A stretch of 64,000 nt of DNA from Lepturacanthus savala (taxonomy: Eukaryota; Chordata; Actinopteri; Scombriformes; Trichiuridae). The position numbers and the translations under genes were made by a program. The DNA is taken from the NCBI GenBank assembly GCA_030544235.1, contig CM060484.1, forward strand, positions 11,657,531 through 11,721,530. Reading direction: 5' to 3'. Shown here piece by piece: positions 10,899-20,797 of this stretch (position 1 is its first letter; every line of letters begins with the position of its first letter). A model generated the notes under the pieces. It did not search any database. It was not told the origin of the DNA and saw only the letters and a list, made by a program, of their open reading frames with translations.

Positions 10899-11761
10899 GA
10901 GCTGTCATTTTAACCCGTTAATTCAATTAATTAATTACGCCGCAATTTAACGTTAAAGATTTAACGCAATTAATTATGAGTATCAAGGTGGCGAGCCCAG
11001 GGGTGAAAGTGAACCGGAACTGTCCGGAACTACATTCCGTTCAAAGATTCACGACCGGAACTACGTTTCGTTAAAAAATGAGAAGAAGCTCCCTGTCAAA
11101 ATCACATGTTAAATAAAGAAAACGATGAACTAAAGTCACATTAGTTACATTATCCGAGTGCTGGAACAATTCCAGTGGCTCGTTTCAGTGTAATTACGCT
11201 GTTTCGGTGTCTGTCTGTGCCGTTTGGCACGGAGCGACAAGTCTGAGCGTCTCTGGTTGCTATGTAACGCGAGGCGAGCCGAGCTGAACAAATGCGTTTC
11301 TGGTTGGCCGATGGACACGTAGTCACGTTATCAGCATCGCTAATTCTGATTGGTTCAAACCACACGTGTTTGCTCTCACCGACAAAATGATGTTGGTACA
11401 ATGCAGCGCAAAATATACGACTTCTATTATTCATTGTTGAATTGCTATATTGAGCTTAAGTGGCTATTTGAGCCTTATTTTATTTATTTTACTGAATCGC
11501 TGTATTTTTTTTACATTTCTGAATAATGCACCTGGTCTAACTGGTTTAATGTGCTTGAACTTTACTTTTGGATTTAATTCATGAAGCACAGCACTCTTCT
11601 TACTGTATTCAATTGATTAGTCATGCACTACAATTTATTAATATCCTAGAACTCAAATTCTTTATCAGGAGACCTTAAGCAGATATGACATTAAAATGCG
11701 ATTAATTAATTACAAAATCCTGTAATTAATTCGATTCATTTTTTAATTGACTGACAGCACT
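10899..11761. mobile_element. Non-autonomous DNA element with inverted ends, flanked by 28-bp direct repeats
   Basis: The ends are imperfect inverted repeats (AGAGCTGTCATTTTAAC and the complement of AGTGCTGTCAGTCAATTA) with AT-rich TTAATTAATTA subterminal tracts. The flanks carry a 28-bp near-perfect direct repeat (10856-10883 and 11763-11790, starting GTTAGAAGTCAT, one mismatch). The interior has no convincing gene; the 94-codon minus frame 11434-11150 is unrecognised. Confidence 0.6.
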
Positions 11762-11944
11762 AGTTAGAAGTCATGATTGCTAATAGACAGCATCAGACTA
11801 ATACAAATTCAATAGTCTAAAGCCAAGCGTAGAAAGAGGATCCATGTTTTATATTTATTTGTTCTATGTTGTTTGTGATTTTTTTTTCTTATTTTATTTC
11901 TTAATAAGAATCTAAAAAAAAATGTTGATCGTCCCTCCTCCACA

Positions 11945-12025
11945 GGATTAGGGACAGCCTGTCAGCTTATAGACACAAACTTTGATTTCCCCCGATTAAA
12001 CACTCAACATTTACCGGTGCTGCAG
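11945..12025 (+). other. nr5a1: Possible non-coding first exon of nr5a1
   Basis: A stretch ending GGTGCTGCAG followed by GTAAGG (donor at 12026) lies 141 bp before a TTTCAG acceptor (ends 12166) that is 13 bases upstream of the start codon. Mammalian NR5A1 also begins with a non-coding exon. The 5' limit is unknown, and no TATA box was identified with confidence. Confidence 0.5.
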
Positions 12026-12179
12026 GTAAGGACACCAACCAAAAAGGAACACTAACCTTTTTTCATGATTGTATGAATACATTTATTAGAAAAAAACACA
12101 TACATACACTATTTAATTTCCCATCAATGTTATTTCGTATTAACTTGATTCTGATGGCGGTTTCAGTGTTTGATCCTGA

Positions 12180-15100
12180 ATGGAGTTAAGCCAGGGGGTG
12201 CACGTGGAGGAGCTGTGTCCGGTCTGCGGAGACCGCGTCTCCGGGTACCACTACGGGCTGCTCACCTGCGAGAGCTGCAAGGTGCGCCGCGTTAACCTTC
12301 TGCTGGCCACATCTGGAGAGAAACCGCTGTAAAACCTGCATGCGTCTCTTCTCCTCCGATACACACACAGGGCTTCTTCAAAAGAACCGTTCAAAACAAC
12401 AAGAAGTACGTCTGCGCCGAGAACCGGGAGTGCAGGATCGACACGGTTCGGAGGAAACGGTGTCCGTTCTGCCGGTTTCAGAAGTGTCTTCATGTTGGCA
12501 TGCGCCTGGAAGGTAAGGAAGGACTTAACCCAACTGGCCTAGACTACTGTAAGCTATATATATATGTTTATATGGGGGGAAATAACTTCGATAAATACAG
12601 ATTAAATTCTATAATAAAACTAATAGTAAACGATCGCAGTAAAATTGGTCAATATCAGCAATATATTCGCGCTTTTTTGACGTTTTTAACCATAATAACA
12701 GCTTCAATTCCTTAAGGGTTTCTATTTTTTCGTCCATAGAAGTGAAAATCAAAGTAACTATTACTATATAGGAACTATTTATATTATTATAAAGGAAATA
12801 ATTGAAACTATAATTTGGCCAACGATAGTATTTGTTCAAAATAATAATAATAATTCTCAACGTATATTCTAGTTGTTGTAATAGAGCATATTATTATTAT
12901 TATTATTATTATTATCTATTATTATTGTGCACTAAATAATGTGTGTGTGTGTGTGTGTATTATGCTGCCTAGTGGTAAAAAACACAATCAGAGACATATT
13001 TACGCGTTAAAATGTTTGACATAGTGGGAAAGAACTCATTCACTCAATAAAGTGGACGAAAGACAAATGAAGACAATCAGATATAAAATAAAAATGATAC
13101 TGATTCAAATGTTCAATATTAAATAAATAATGGGATGATTGTACATGCTATTGATCAGTAAATAGTATTTATCTATACAATAATAGTAATAATATCTAAT
13201 ATATAATAATAATATCAAATACTCATAATGTAATATAATGCAGTCTGGCTCGCAGGCATTCTGTATTCAGCTATAATTATTGTGTGTGTGTGTTTTTTTT
13301 AACTTAAACCAAATTGGACATATATATTTTGAGATAATAAATTCTAAATGATCTAACTGGTTAATCATTAATCACACAGGCTCAGGTTTTGTAAAGGTAC
13401 AGTCTGATGATTCTGATCCAGCAGGCAAGGCACAATCATATGGAAAAGAGAAGTCAGTCAGTCATTTTCTATACCTGCTTATTCCTCATTAGGGTCACAT
13501 GGTCTGCTGGAGCCAATCCCAGCGCATTACGGCGAGAGGCAGGGATACACCCCGGATGGTCGCCAGCCAATCGTGGGGCACACACACCATCACTCACACA
13601 CTCACACCTACGGGCAATTTAGAGTCTCCAATTAACCTCAGACACGGGGAGAACATGCAAACTGGGTAAGGAGGTCGATAATACTACAGCAGCGGCTGTG
13701 GGACATGTTTAATATGGGCTGTGGTTGTAGTGACAGATTATCCAGAACTCAATATGTTAAGTGACACCACTGAACTGATCATAAGCCTAAAACATACACC
13801 TTAAGCCTAAAACATACACCCTTAGATCTACATTCCAATGTTGATCTTAAACATGTTAATAGCTTGGGGAAAACTGCACCGGCATAGGGCCGGGAAGTTG
13901 TTTGTTTTAAAAAAAAAAACATAGAATGTAACATTCAACCTCGGGTAAAAGTAATATGTAATGTATGACAATGGAAAATATACCAAATAGCAGGAGGGGC
14001 CTGGGGAGGAGCAACCTCAGGCAAACTGTAACTAAAGATTAAAAGTCAAAAATAATTGTAACCTAAAATGACACTTTTGGGTAGAACCTGTCTAGTATAA
14101 ATATTGAAACCCTTGACATTTATTTTAGCTATGTTGACATATTTGGAAATGCTTTTTTTTTGGCATTTTATCATCTCATTTTCTATACCTGCTTATTCCT
14201 CATTAGGGTCTCAGGGGTCTGCTGGAGCCTATCCCAGCGCGTTACGGCGAGAGGCAGGGATACACCCCAGATGGTCGCCAGCCAGTCGTGGGGCACACAC
14301 ACCATTCACTCACACACTCACACCTACAGGCAATTTAGAGTCTCCAATTAACCTCAGCATGTTTTTGGACTGTGGGAGGAAGCCGGAGTACCCCGTGAAA
14401 ACCCACACAGACACGGGGAGAACATGCAAACTCCACACAGAAAGGTCCCAGACCCAGGACCAAGGAGGTCTTGAACCTGCAACCTTCTTGCTGTGAGGCA
14501 ACAGCGCTAACCCCTGCGCCACCGTGTCGCCCAGAAAAGAGAAGTGTTTTTTTTAAATTAGATTTAAAAATGTTCACAGTTGGGGCTGATTCCACTTCTG
14601 CTGGTAGCTTGTTCCAGTTGTGTGCAGCGTAACATCTAAAAGCTGCTTCACCATGTCTGGTTTGAAGTCTGACCCGAGTCATTAGATCTCTGACCTATGA
14701 GGTTTATATTTAACTAATACTCCATTACTGTAACTCCCTCTACGTGGGCATTGATCAGTCTTCGCTTGGACGCCTGCAGCTCGTACAGAATGCAGCTGCT
14801 CGCCCCCTCACTGGCACAAAAAAAGCATGATCATATTACACCAGCGGCTCTATGTCCACCTGATTTGAAAGATTTTGCTTTTAGTTTTTAAAGCTCTAAA
14901 TGGGGCTGGCTCCTCTGTACTTAGGTGAACTCCTACACTGCCAAAGCTAGAGCCTTAAACTCGGTGGACCGGTTGTTTTTTCTCCTTGCCCTTCAACTCA
15001 GTTCGTGTTTTGTTGTAAATTCCATTCTTGTTTGTATTTATGGTTGCATTTTTTAAGTCTGTGTTTTATATGCATCATGTTTTCCTGATTACATTACAGG

Positions 15101-18100
15101 CCAAAAGTTTGGACACACCTTCTCATTCAATGTGTTTTCCATTTACATTGTAGATTCTCACTGAAGGCGTCAAATCAGTGAATGAACACACGTTTATGGT
15201 GTTATGTACTTAACAAAAAAGGTGAAATAACTGAAAACCATTTTAGGTAGTCACTTGAAATGGTTTTCACTTCATAGATGTGTCTTATCAGGGTTAATTA
15301 GTGGAATTTCTCGCTTTATCAATCAGAGCAAAGGGTGGCTATTTTGAAGAAACTAGAAAATAAAACATGTTTTCAGTTATTTCACCTTTTTTTTTTGTTA
15401 AGTACATAACTCCACATGTGTTGATTCATAGCCTGCAGGTTCGACTCAGCTGATTGAAATGAAATCCCTCTCTCTTCCTGCTAACTGTTCAAAATTCAGC
15501 GACCTCGGGTCTTTAAAACTGCTTTAATCTTTTGCCTTTTTCTAGTTTCTTTGTACCCTCTTGAATAACAAAGTTGTTCTGTGTATACATCAGCTTGAAA
15601 AGAAAAAAAACGTTTTTCATCAGCTGTCCGTGCAGATCGGATGCGAGGTGGCAGAAACAAGTTTGGCCCCATGTACAAGCGTGATCGCGCTCTCAAGCAG
15701 CAGAGAAAGGCTCTGATACAAGCTGGCGGATTCAGAATAGAGAGCGGCCCGGCTCTGGTCTCCTCAGCCCACCAGAGAACCTTCACCTTTACAGGAGGCC
15801 TCCACCCGCTCCCCGTCCCCAACGACGCCCCGGAGCAGAACGCGCCTCCATCAGTGTCCGCACTCCTGCCCTCCAGCCCCCGCGTTGCCACCCGGCAACA
15901 GTGGGCCCCGTTTCCGAACTGGACCGTCAAGTCCGAGCACGCCGACGTACGCGCTGGTTCCCTGGTCTCTGCCGCGGGGACCCTCGCCGAGTCAGGCGAG
16001 GTATGCTCAAGACCTTCTCCGCACGGCGCCAGGATGCCTCAGCTCGTGGTGGAGTTCTTGCGCTGTGATCCAGATGAGCTGCAGCTACAGAATAAGATCA
16101 GCGCTGGACTCCAGCAGCAGCAGAGCGACTGTGAGAAACACAGGAGCCTCGGCACCTTCGGCCAGATGTGCCTCATGGCGGACCAGACGCTGTTCTCCAT
16201 CGTGGAGTGGGCTCGCAGGTCCATCTTCTTCAAACAACTGAAGGTGAGATGCTTGGTTTGGCACATTGACTGAAATTATTATTATCTAATTTCGTTAAAC
16301 TGTAGATGTAAAAAAGACTAATAACATACACGGTATACACTAGACTTGTAGTCATGACCACCTAAATTCAGACCAAGACCAGAATATCAAGACCAAGACC
16401 AAGATAGACCACAGACTGGGACCAACTTCGATGAGTTGTAGCTACTTATGATAAATATTAGATTGAATTACATCAACTATAGGCACAACAATACAGAGAC
16501 AGTGACCCATGACTTATGTGTGAACTCACTATAAAACTCATCAATTGACTGAGACAAATATGTGTGGTAACTGCATGACCACTATGCTTCTATACAATTA
16601 GAGGATTGACTTCTTCTCGGTTAGCGCTGTTGCCTCACAGCAAGAAGGTCGCAGGTTCAAGACCGCCTTGCGTCCTGGGTCTGGGACCTTTCTGTGTGGA
16701 GTTTGCATGTTCTCCCCGTGTCTGCGTGGGTTTTCACCAGGTACTCCGGCTTCCTCCCACAGTCCAAAAACATGCTGAGGTTAATTGGAGACTCTAAATT
16801 GCCCGTAGGTGTGAGTGTGTGAGTGAATGGTGTGTGTGCCCCACGATTGGCTGCCGACCATCTGGGGTGTATCCCTGCCTCTCGCCGTAATGTGCTGGGA
16901 TTGGCTCCAGCAGACCCCTGTGACCCTAATGAGGAATAAGCAGGTATAGAAAATGACTGACCGGACTGTATTTGGAATTAGTCAGTCAGTCATTTTCTAT
17001 ACCTGCTTATTCCTCATTAGGGTCGCAGGGATCTGCTGGAGCCAATCCCAGCGCGTTACGGCGAGAGGCAGGGATACACCCCAGATGGTCGCCAGCCAAT
17101 CGCGGGGCACACACACCATTCACTCACACACTCACACCTACGGGCAATTTAGAGTCGCCAATTAACCTCAGCATGTTTTTGGATTGTGGGAGGAAGCCGG
17201 AGTACCTGGTGAAAACCCACGCAGACACGGGGAGAACATGCAAACTCCACACAGAAAGGTCCCAGACCCAGGACCAAGGAGGTCTTGAACCTGCGACCTT
17301 CTTGCTGTGAGGCAACAGCGCTAACCCCTGCGCCACTGTGTTGCCCCTGTATTTGGAATTATCTTTGGCAAAAATGCTAACAACTAAGAAATAGAAAACA
17401 ACCTATTGAAGCATTTCTAAAACTGTCCCTCATTTATCAATCTTACGTAAAAACCGGTGCAGAATCATCTCAATAATCGTGAAATGTTTGTATCTCGTCA
17501 ATCACAGCTTAAAAATGATTGGGCAATGATAAATGTGGTGGCTAAAAACAGTCTTCGTTTAACCATCATACCCCTATATATTCTGGTTTTAGAGGCCTCC
17601 CTCTAGAATTTATATGCAAAAAACATCCAAGAAGAAAAACTTCAGAACTAACAAGTTAGTAGATACTAGTAATTTGGCACAGTATGGAAAGAATTCACAC
17701 TCCTGGTGTGGATCATTAAATTCCATCTGAGGTTAGAATATCAAATTTATACATCTCTGACTTATCTTTGATGAATGAGGGTAATTGTGAGGCAGCCGCC
17801 ATGCAATAAATAGTTGTCTTTTATTCTAATACTGTATCATACAGTGTATTGTAACGTAACACATAACTCAGTATAGAGAAATATGCGTGGCTGGCTAAAA
17901 GGTTCTTGTTTTTAATAAAAAGCCTGTATTTGATGCTTTGACCTCTTTCTTTCTCCTCCAGCTCAGTGACCAGATGAAGTTACTGCACAGCTGCTGGAGT
18001 GACCTGTTGCTCCTTGACGTCATCTCCAGGCAGGTCCTGCACGGCAGAGACGGCCGTGTGCTGCTGGTTACTGGACAGGAGGTGAGTCACAGATACAGCA

Positions 18101-20007
18101 GCTTCTTCTGGCCTCACTCCAATACACCACACCTAACTCTTCCCGGAGAGTTTAGAATAGATGGGAATGGCCGGCATTGAAGTGTCTCCATGTGTTCTTG
18201 TTAGTAATATGTTAGCAATAAGGTCTTGCAAAAAATAATCAGAACTCTATTTTCAATGAAACATCCAAATTTCGGCTAAGTTTGATGTCCATATAGTGCC
18301 CTGTAATAACAGAACATGTACCCAGTAGTTGTATAATAACTATGGCATAAGCTGTCTCTAAGTTCTTCACTAATGTCCAGATTGGTTGTACATACCCTGT
18401 AATAATATAATGGGTAAAAAGTAAGTAACATTCTGAAAAACCAGAGGCACAGACTCTAAAATGATATAAATCCGCTGCACGGCAGCCCATCAGATACAGA
18501 TTACCACACAAATCTGCTTGAAAAAAACACTTCCTCTTATATATTCAGACGACATTTATTGAGCCCTGCATTGAGCAAAATCTTCGACAGTGTCCCTTTA
18601 TTGAATGGCGTGACTCCTCGTTCCGCTTCAGTCTTGACCTTGAGATATTTGCACCAGTCGCTGTATGATCGCATCATGACTCATCACATGACCGCACAGA
18701 GACTTGACAATAAACAACAAACTACATGATAATACACAGCATAAGAAATTGTTCATTTAAATGAATATACTCCTGCTACACAATGATTTGCACATGCCAC
18801 TATGATTGGTTCTAATAGATCTGAGACCACCTCATCTTCAATAGGTAGACCAGGGCACAGAAATCACCTCCGTGACCGTTTCTGGTATCTTTCCATGTGT
18901 CCTTGGGTTCAGTTGGAGCTCTCGGCCGTAGCCTCTCAGGCCGGTCCCACGTTGGCTGGCTTGGTCCAGAGAGGCCGGGAGCTGGTCGAGAGGCTCACCA
19001 TCCTACGAGTGGACCGGGAAGAGTTTGCCTGCATCAAATTCCTCCTCCTCTTTAATCCAGGTTAGTGACACCTGAGGCCTGTACGAAGAAGCAGGATTTA
19101 GGCTTAGCAGGATAACTGCAGGTTATGTTTGAGGTGAGAGGTCAGTAGAAACATTTGATTCTGTTTTCCTCTCTGGAAAATCAGTTTCTATTTCTATTTC
19201 CACAAAATAAAGGGATCGTTTATGACACTAAACACAAGGATGATTTTAGCTGCATTTTTTGTTGTGTAGTTTATTTGATTCCCTGGGATTTATACACTGA
19301 TAACACCACTCACTGCAACTCAGACTAACATGAGACAACAACCAAAAAGACAAAAGACACTTTTAATGGCTCCCATGATTACAAATGCACATGCTCGTAG
19401 CTGGATAAGGAAGTTAACAGTTTATTGATAACCATCTTTGAAATTCTGATAATCAAGGATTCCAATGTTAAGCGAAACCAGATTACAGAAAGATAACCGA
19501 GGCATGTTGAACTTGCTTTGTAGTGCAGGCCTCTGATGGTTTATGGATGCATCTGAGAATTTAAATGTACTTCCTCCAGACACAATCAAACCTCTGCTGC
19601 TTCAGCTTTACATACTGCAGCTTTATTCACGGTCGCCCAGTGGACTGCGGAGACAGATGCTCAACACTTTAAAGTTCCCCAGTCCAGGGTTTAGTTTAGC
19701 ATTGCTTCTTCCGTCCATAATACTTTTGTTCTTTCTGCTGCATGCACATTCAGATGTGAAACAGCTCGAGGACCATCGGTACATAGAGAGCGTCCAGGAG
19801 CAGGCCGAAGGAGCCCTGCTGGAGTACACGCTGGGCACCTCCTCCCGCTACCTGGGACGGTTCGCCCATCTGCTGCTGTGTTTGTCCGAGCTGCGCTCCC
19901 TCAGCAGCCTGGCCGAAGAATACCTGTACCGCAAACACCTGAGCGATGAGGTGCCCTGCAACAACCTGCTCGTTGAGATGCTGCACGCCAAACGCAGCTG
20001 GGCATGA
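12180..20007 (+). CDS. nr5a1: NR5A-family nuclear receptor (steroidogenic factor 1-like), complete
   Basis: Six coding exons: 12180-12281, 12371-12512, 15624-16243, 17962-18081, 18913-19060, 19754-20007. All introns are GT-AG and phases agree, giving 461 aa. The DNA-binding domain has zinc Cys at 13, 16, 30, 33 and 49, 55, 65, 68 with P-box CESCKG, followed by the Ftz-F1 box (AVRADRMRGGRNKFGPMYKR, 82-101) that lets NR5A receptors bind DNA as monomers. The hinge has a VKSE SUMO motif (Lys184). The ligand-binding domain ends in AF-2 motif LLVEML (449-454) and keeps Tyr434 and Lys438, matching the phospholipid-contacting Tyr436/Lys440 of human SF-1. The family drives steroidogenic and gonadal/adrenal genes. 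The N-terminus and second zinc finger (ECRIDTVRRKRC) are diverged, so this may be the teleost co-orthologue nr5a1b rather than the main SF-1; synteny with psmb7/nek6 favours nr5a1 over nr5a2. Confidence 0.9.
12282..12370 (+). other. Nr5a1 89-bp intron between the two zinc-finger exons
   Basis: GTGCGC donor and ACACACACAG acceptor. It splits the DNA-binding domain after CESCK and is unusually short beside the 3.1-kb intron that follows. Confidence 0.85.
13453..13660 (-). mobile_element. SINE, truncated (copy S4), fused to inverted crat-like intron
   Basis: Begins with AGTCAGTCAGTCATTTTCTA and ends within the GGAGAACATGCAAA part of the body, where the sequence passes straight into a copy of crat-like intron 2. 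About 50 bp of body near the GCATGTTTTTGGA segment are deleted. Lies in nr5a1 intron 3. Confidence 0.8.
13661..13978 (+). repeat. Inverted third copy of crat-like intron 2
   Basis: Reverse complement of about 3530-3830. It starts at CTGGGTAAGGAGG, which spans the exon 2/intron 2 junction, continues through ATACTACAGCAGCGGCTGTG and TTTAATATGGGCTGTGGTTG, and ends near ATGTAATGTATGACAATGG. Diverged by small indels, including a local duplication of AAGCCTAAAACATACACC. Sits inside nr5a1 intron 3 directly after SINE copy S4. Confidence 0.82.
14174..14533 (-). mobile_element. SINE, near full length (copy S5)
   Basis: Runs from the tail-proximal TCATTTTCTATACC to the head CCACCGTGTCGCCC in minus orientation, so A and B boxes are both present. 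Lies in nr5a1 intron 3. No clear target-site duplication was found. Confidence 0.82.
14540..14685 (-). mobile_element. LINE RT-ORF C-terminal fragment
   Basis: Minus-strand peptide containing RVRLQTRHGEAAFRCYAAHN and WNKLPAEVESAPTVNIFKS, the same LINE region as at 7895-8392 but from a different, short copy in nr5a1 intron 3. Confidence 0.65.
14725..14990 (+). mobile_element. Degenerate LINE RT fragment
   Basis: The plus strand reads CNSLYVGIDQSSLGRLQLV then QNAAAR, broken by stops shortly after, a decayed LINE (CR1/L2-like) reverse-transcriptase segment in nr5a1 intron 3. Confidence 0.62.
15098..15432. mobile_element. Internally deleted Tc1-like element
   Basis: Starts CCAAAAGTTTGGACACACC, a known fish Tc1-like terminal sequence, and contains GTCACTTGAAATGGTTTTCAC and GGTGGCTATTTTGAAGAAACT from the opposite end of the same family. 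It ends around CACATGTGTTGATTCATAG without an intact right terminal repeat. No transposase remains. It lies about 190 bp before nr5a1 exon 4 (15624). Confidence 0.7.
16620..16960 (+). mobile_element. SINE, slightly head-truncated (copy S6)
   Basis: Starts inside the A box (GGTTAGCGCTGTTGCC) and continues through the body to ATGAGGAATAAGCAGGTATAG and a short GACTGAC tail. In nr5a1 intron 4, pointing opposite to the adjacent copy S7. Confidence 0.83.
16981..17346 (-). mobile_element. SINE, full length with target-site duplication (copy S7)
   Basis: Complete copy in minus orientation, from (GTCA)n tail to GTTGCCC head. It is bounded by the perfect 15-bp direct repeat CTGTATTTGGAATTA at 16966-16980 and 17347-17361. 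This fixes its ends and shows insertion just beyond the tail of copy S6. Lies in nr5a1 intron 4. Confidence 0.9.
17362..17961 (+). other. Nr5a1 intron 4, remainder
   Basis: No exon or recognisable repeat in this AT-rich stretch before the exon at 17962. Confidence 0.4.
18082..18912 (+). other. Nr5a1 intron 5
   Basis: GTGAGT donor and GGGTTCAG acceptor. No repeat family or exon recognised inside. Confidence 0.5.
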
Positions 20008-20158
20008 AGACCGAGGCTCTCTGCAGAGGAAATGCGACTATTATCCACTGAATCTAGGTATATTTTAGTTACAGGACGGGTTCGCGAGTTTTCAAATGTC
20101 TTAACACAACAGTGAAAAAAGGTTTCGTTCCATTATAATCATTCCTCCTTTTCATACT

Positions 20159-20291
20159 ATTAAAAGATGCTTCGAATGGAATCCAAAATCCACAGTCTCG
20201 GACAGATCTGGAAAATTGTGAACCTGTCCTTTAACCCATTAAAGGCAACAAGCCTTTAAGTCTATGACTGTCATATAATACTTAGAATAAA
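20159..20291 (+). terminator. Candidate nr5a1 polyadenylation signals
   Basis: ATTAAA at 20159-20164, about 150 bp after the stop codon, is the nearer candidate. A canonical AATAAA lies at 20286-20291 but inside the foldback element starting at 20230. Which is used cannot be told from sequence. Confidence 0.4.
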
Positions 20292-20797
20292 AAATCTAAA
20301 GGTTTCTCATACAGCTTTTTTTTTCTAATGACATGATAGTAGACAACTTAGACAAAAGGTTTTAAGCCATTATTTTAAGTGTCATATGACGTTATCGACT
20401 TCCTGTCCCTTCCTCCTGACAGCATGGAGAAGACAAACCATCCCAGAAAGAGGTCATTTAATTTTGATTATTCTGATTTGTAACCCTGACATGTATGTAT
20501 CTATTCAATCATTCAAGTCTCTAGAATAATCCCCCCAAAAGAATTTTGTACACGGGATAAATAGTTTTTTTTGTTTATGGGAGCGTATTTGTACAAGAAG
20601 CTACAATAATAGCCATTAAAATGCTATTTTCTGCAAAGAAAATGGTACAAAATGAAAAAATAGATAATAAGATTGTGACTGTGTGACTGAACTGATATAA
20701 TTATATGCATGAAATCTTTGAAATAATCTGGTCCTAAATGGGTTAAGTAAAAAATGGCAGTCATAGACTTAGCAGCTCTTAGGCTTAAAAGGGTTAA
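20230..20797. mobile_element. Foldback (long inverted-repeat) non-autonomous element
   Basis: About 45-bp arms: 20230-20274 (TTTAACCCATTAAAGGC through AAGTCTATGACTGTCAT) matches the reverse complement of 20755-20797 (TTTAACCCTTTTAAGCC through AAGTCTATGACTGCCAT). The interior is AT-rich without a gene. It lies just downstream of the nr5a1 stop codon. Confidence 0.65.

Noticed and set aside
11150..11434. 94-codon minus-strand ORF
   Set aside because: Inside a non-autonomous DNA element; no family resemblance and likely chance.
15496..15930. 144-codon minus-strand ORF
   Set aside because: Shadow of nr5a1 exon 4, which is well supported on the plus strand by homology and splice phase.
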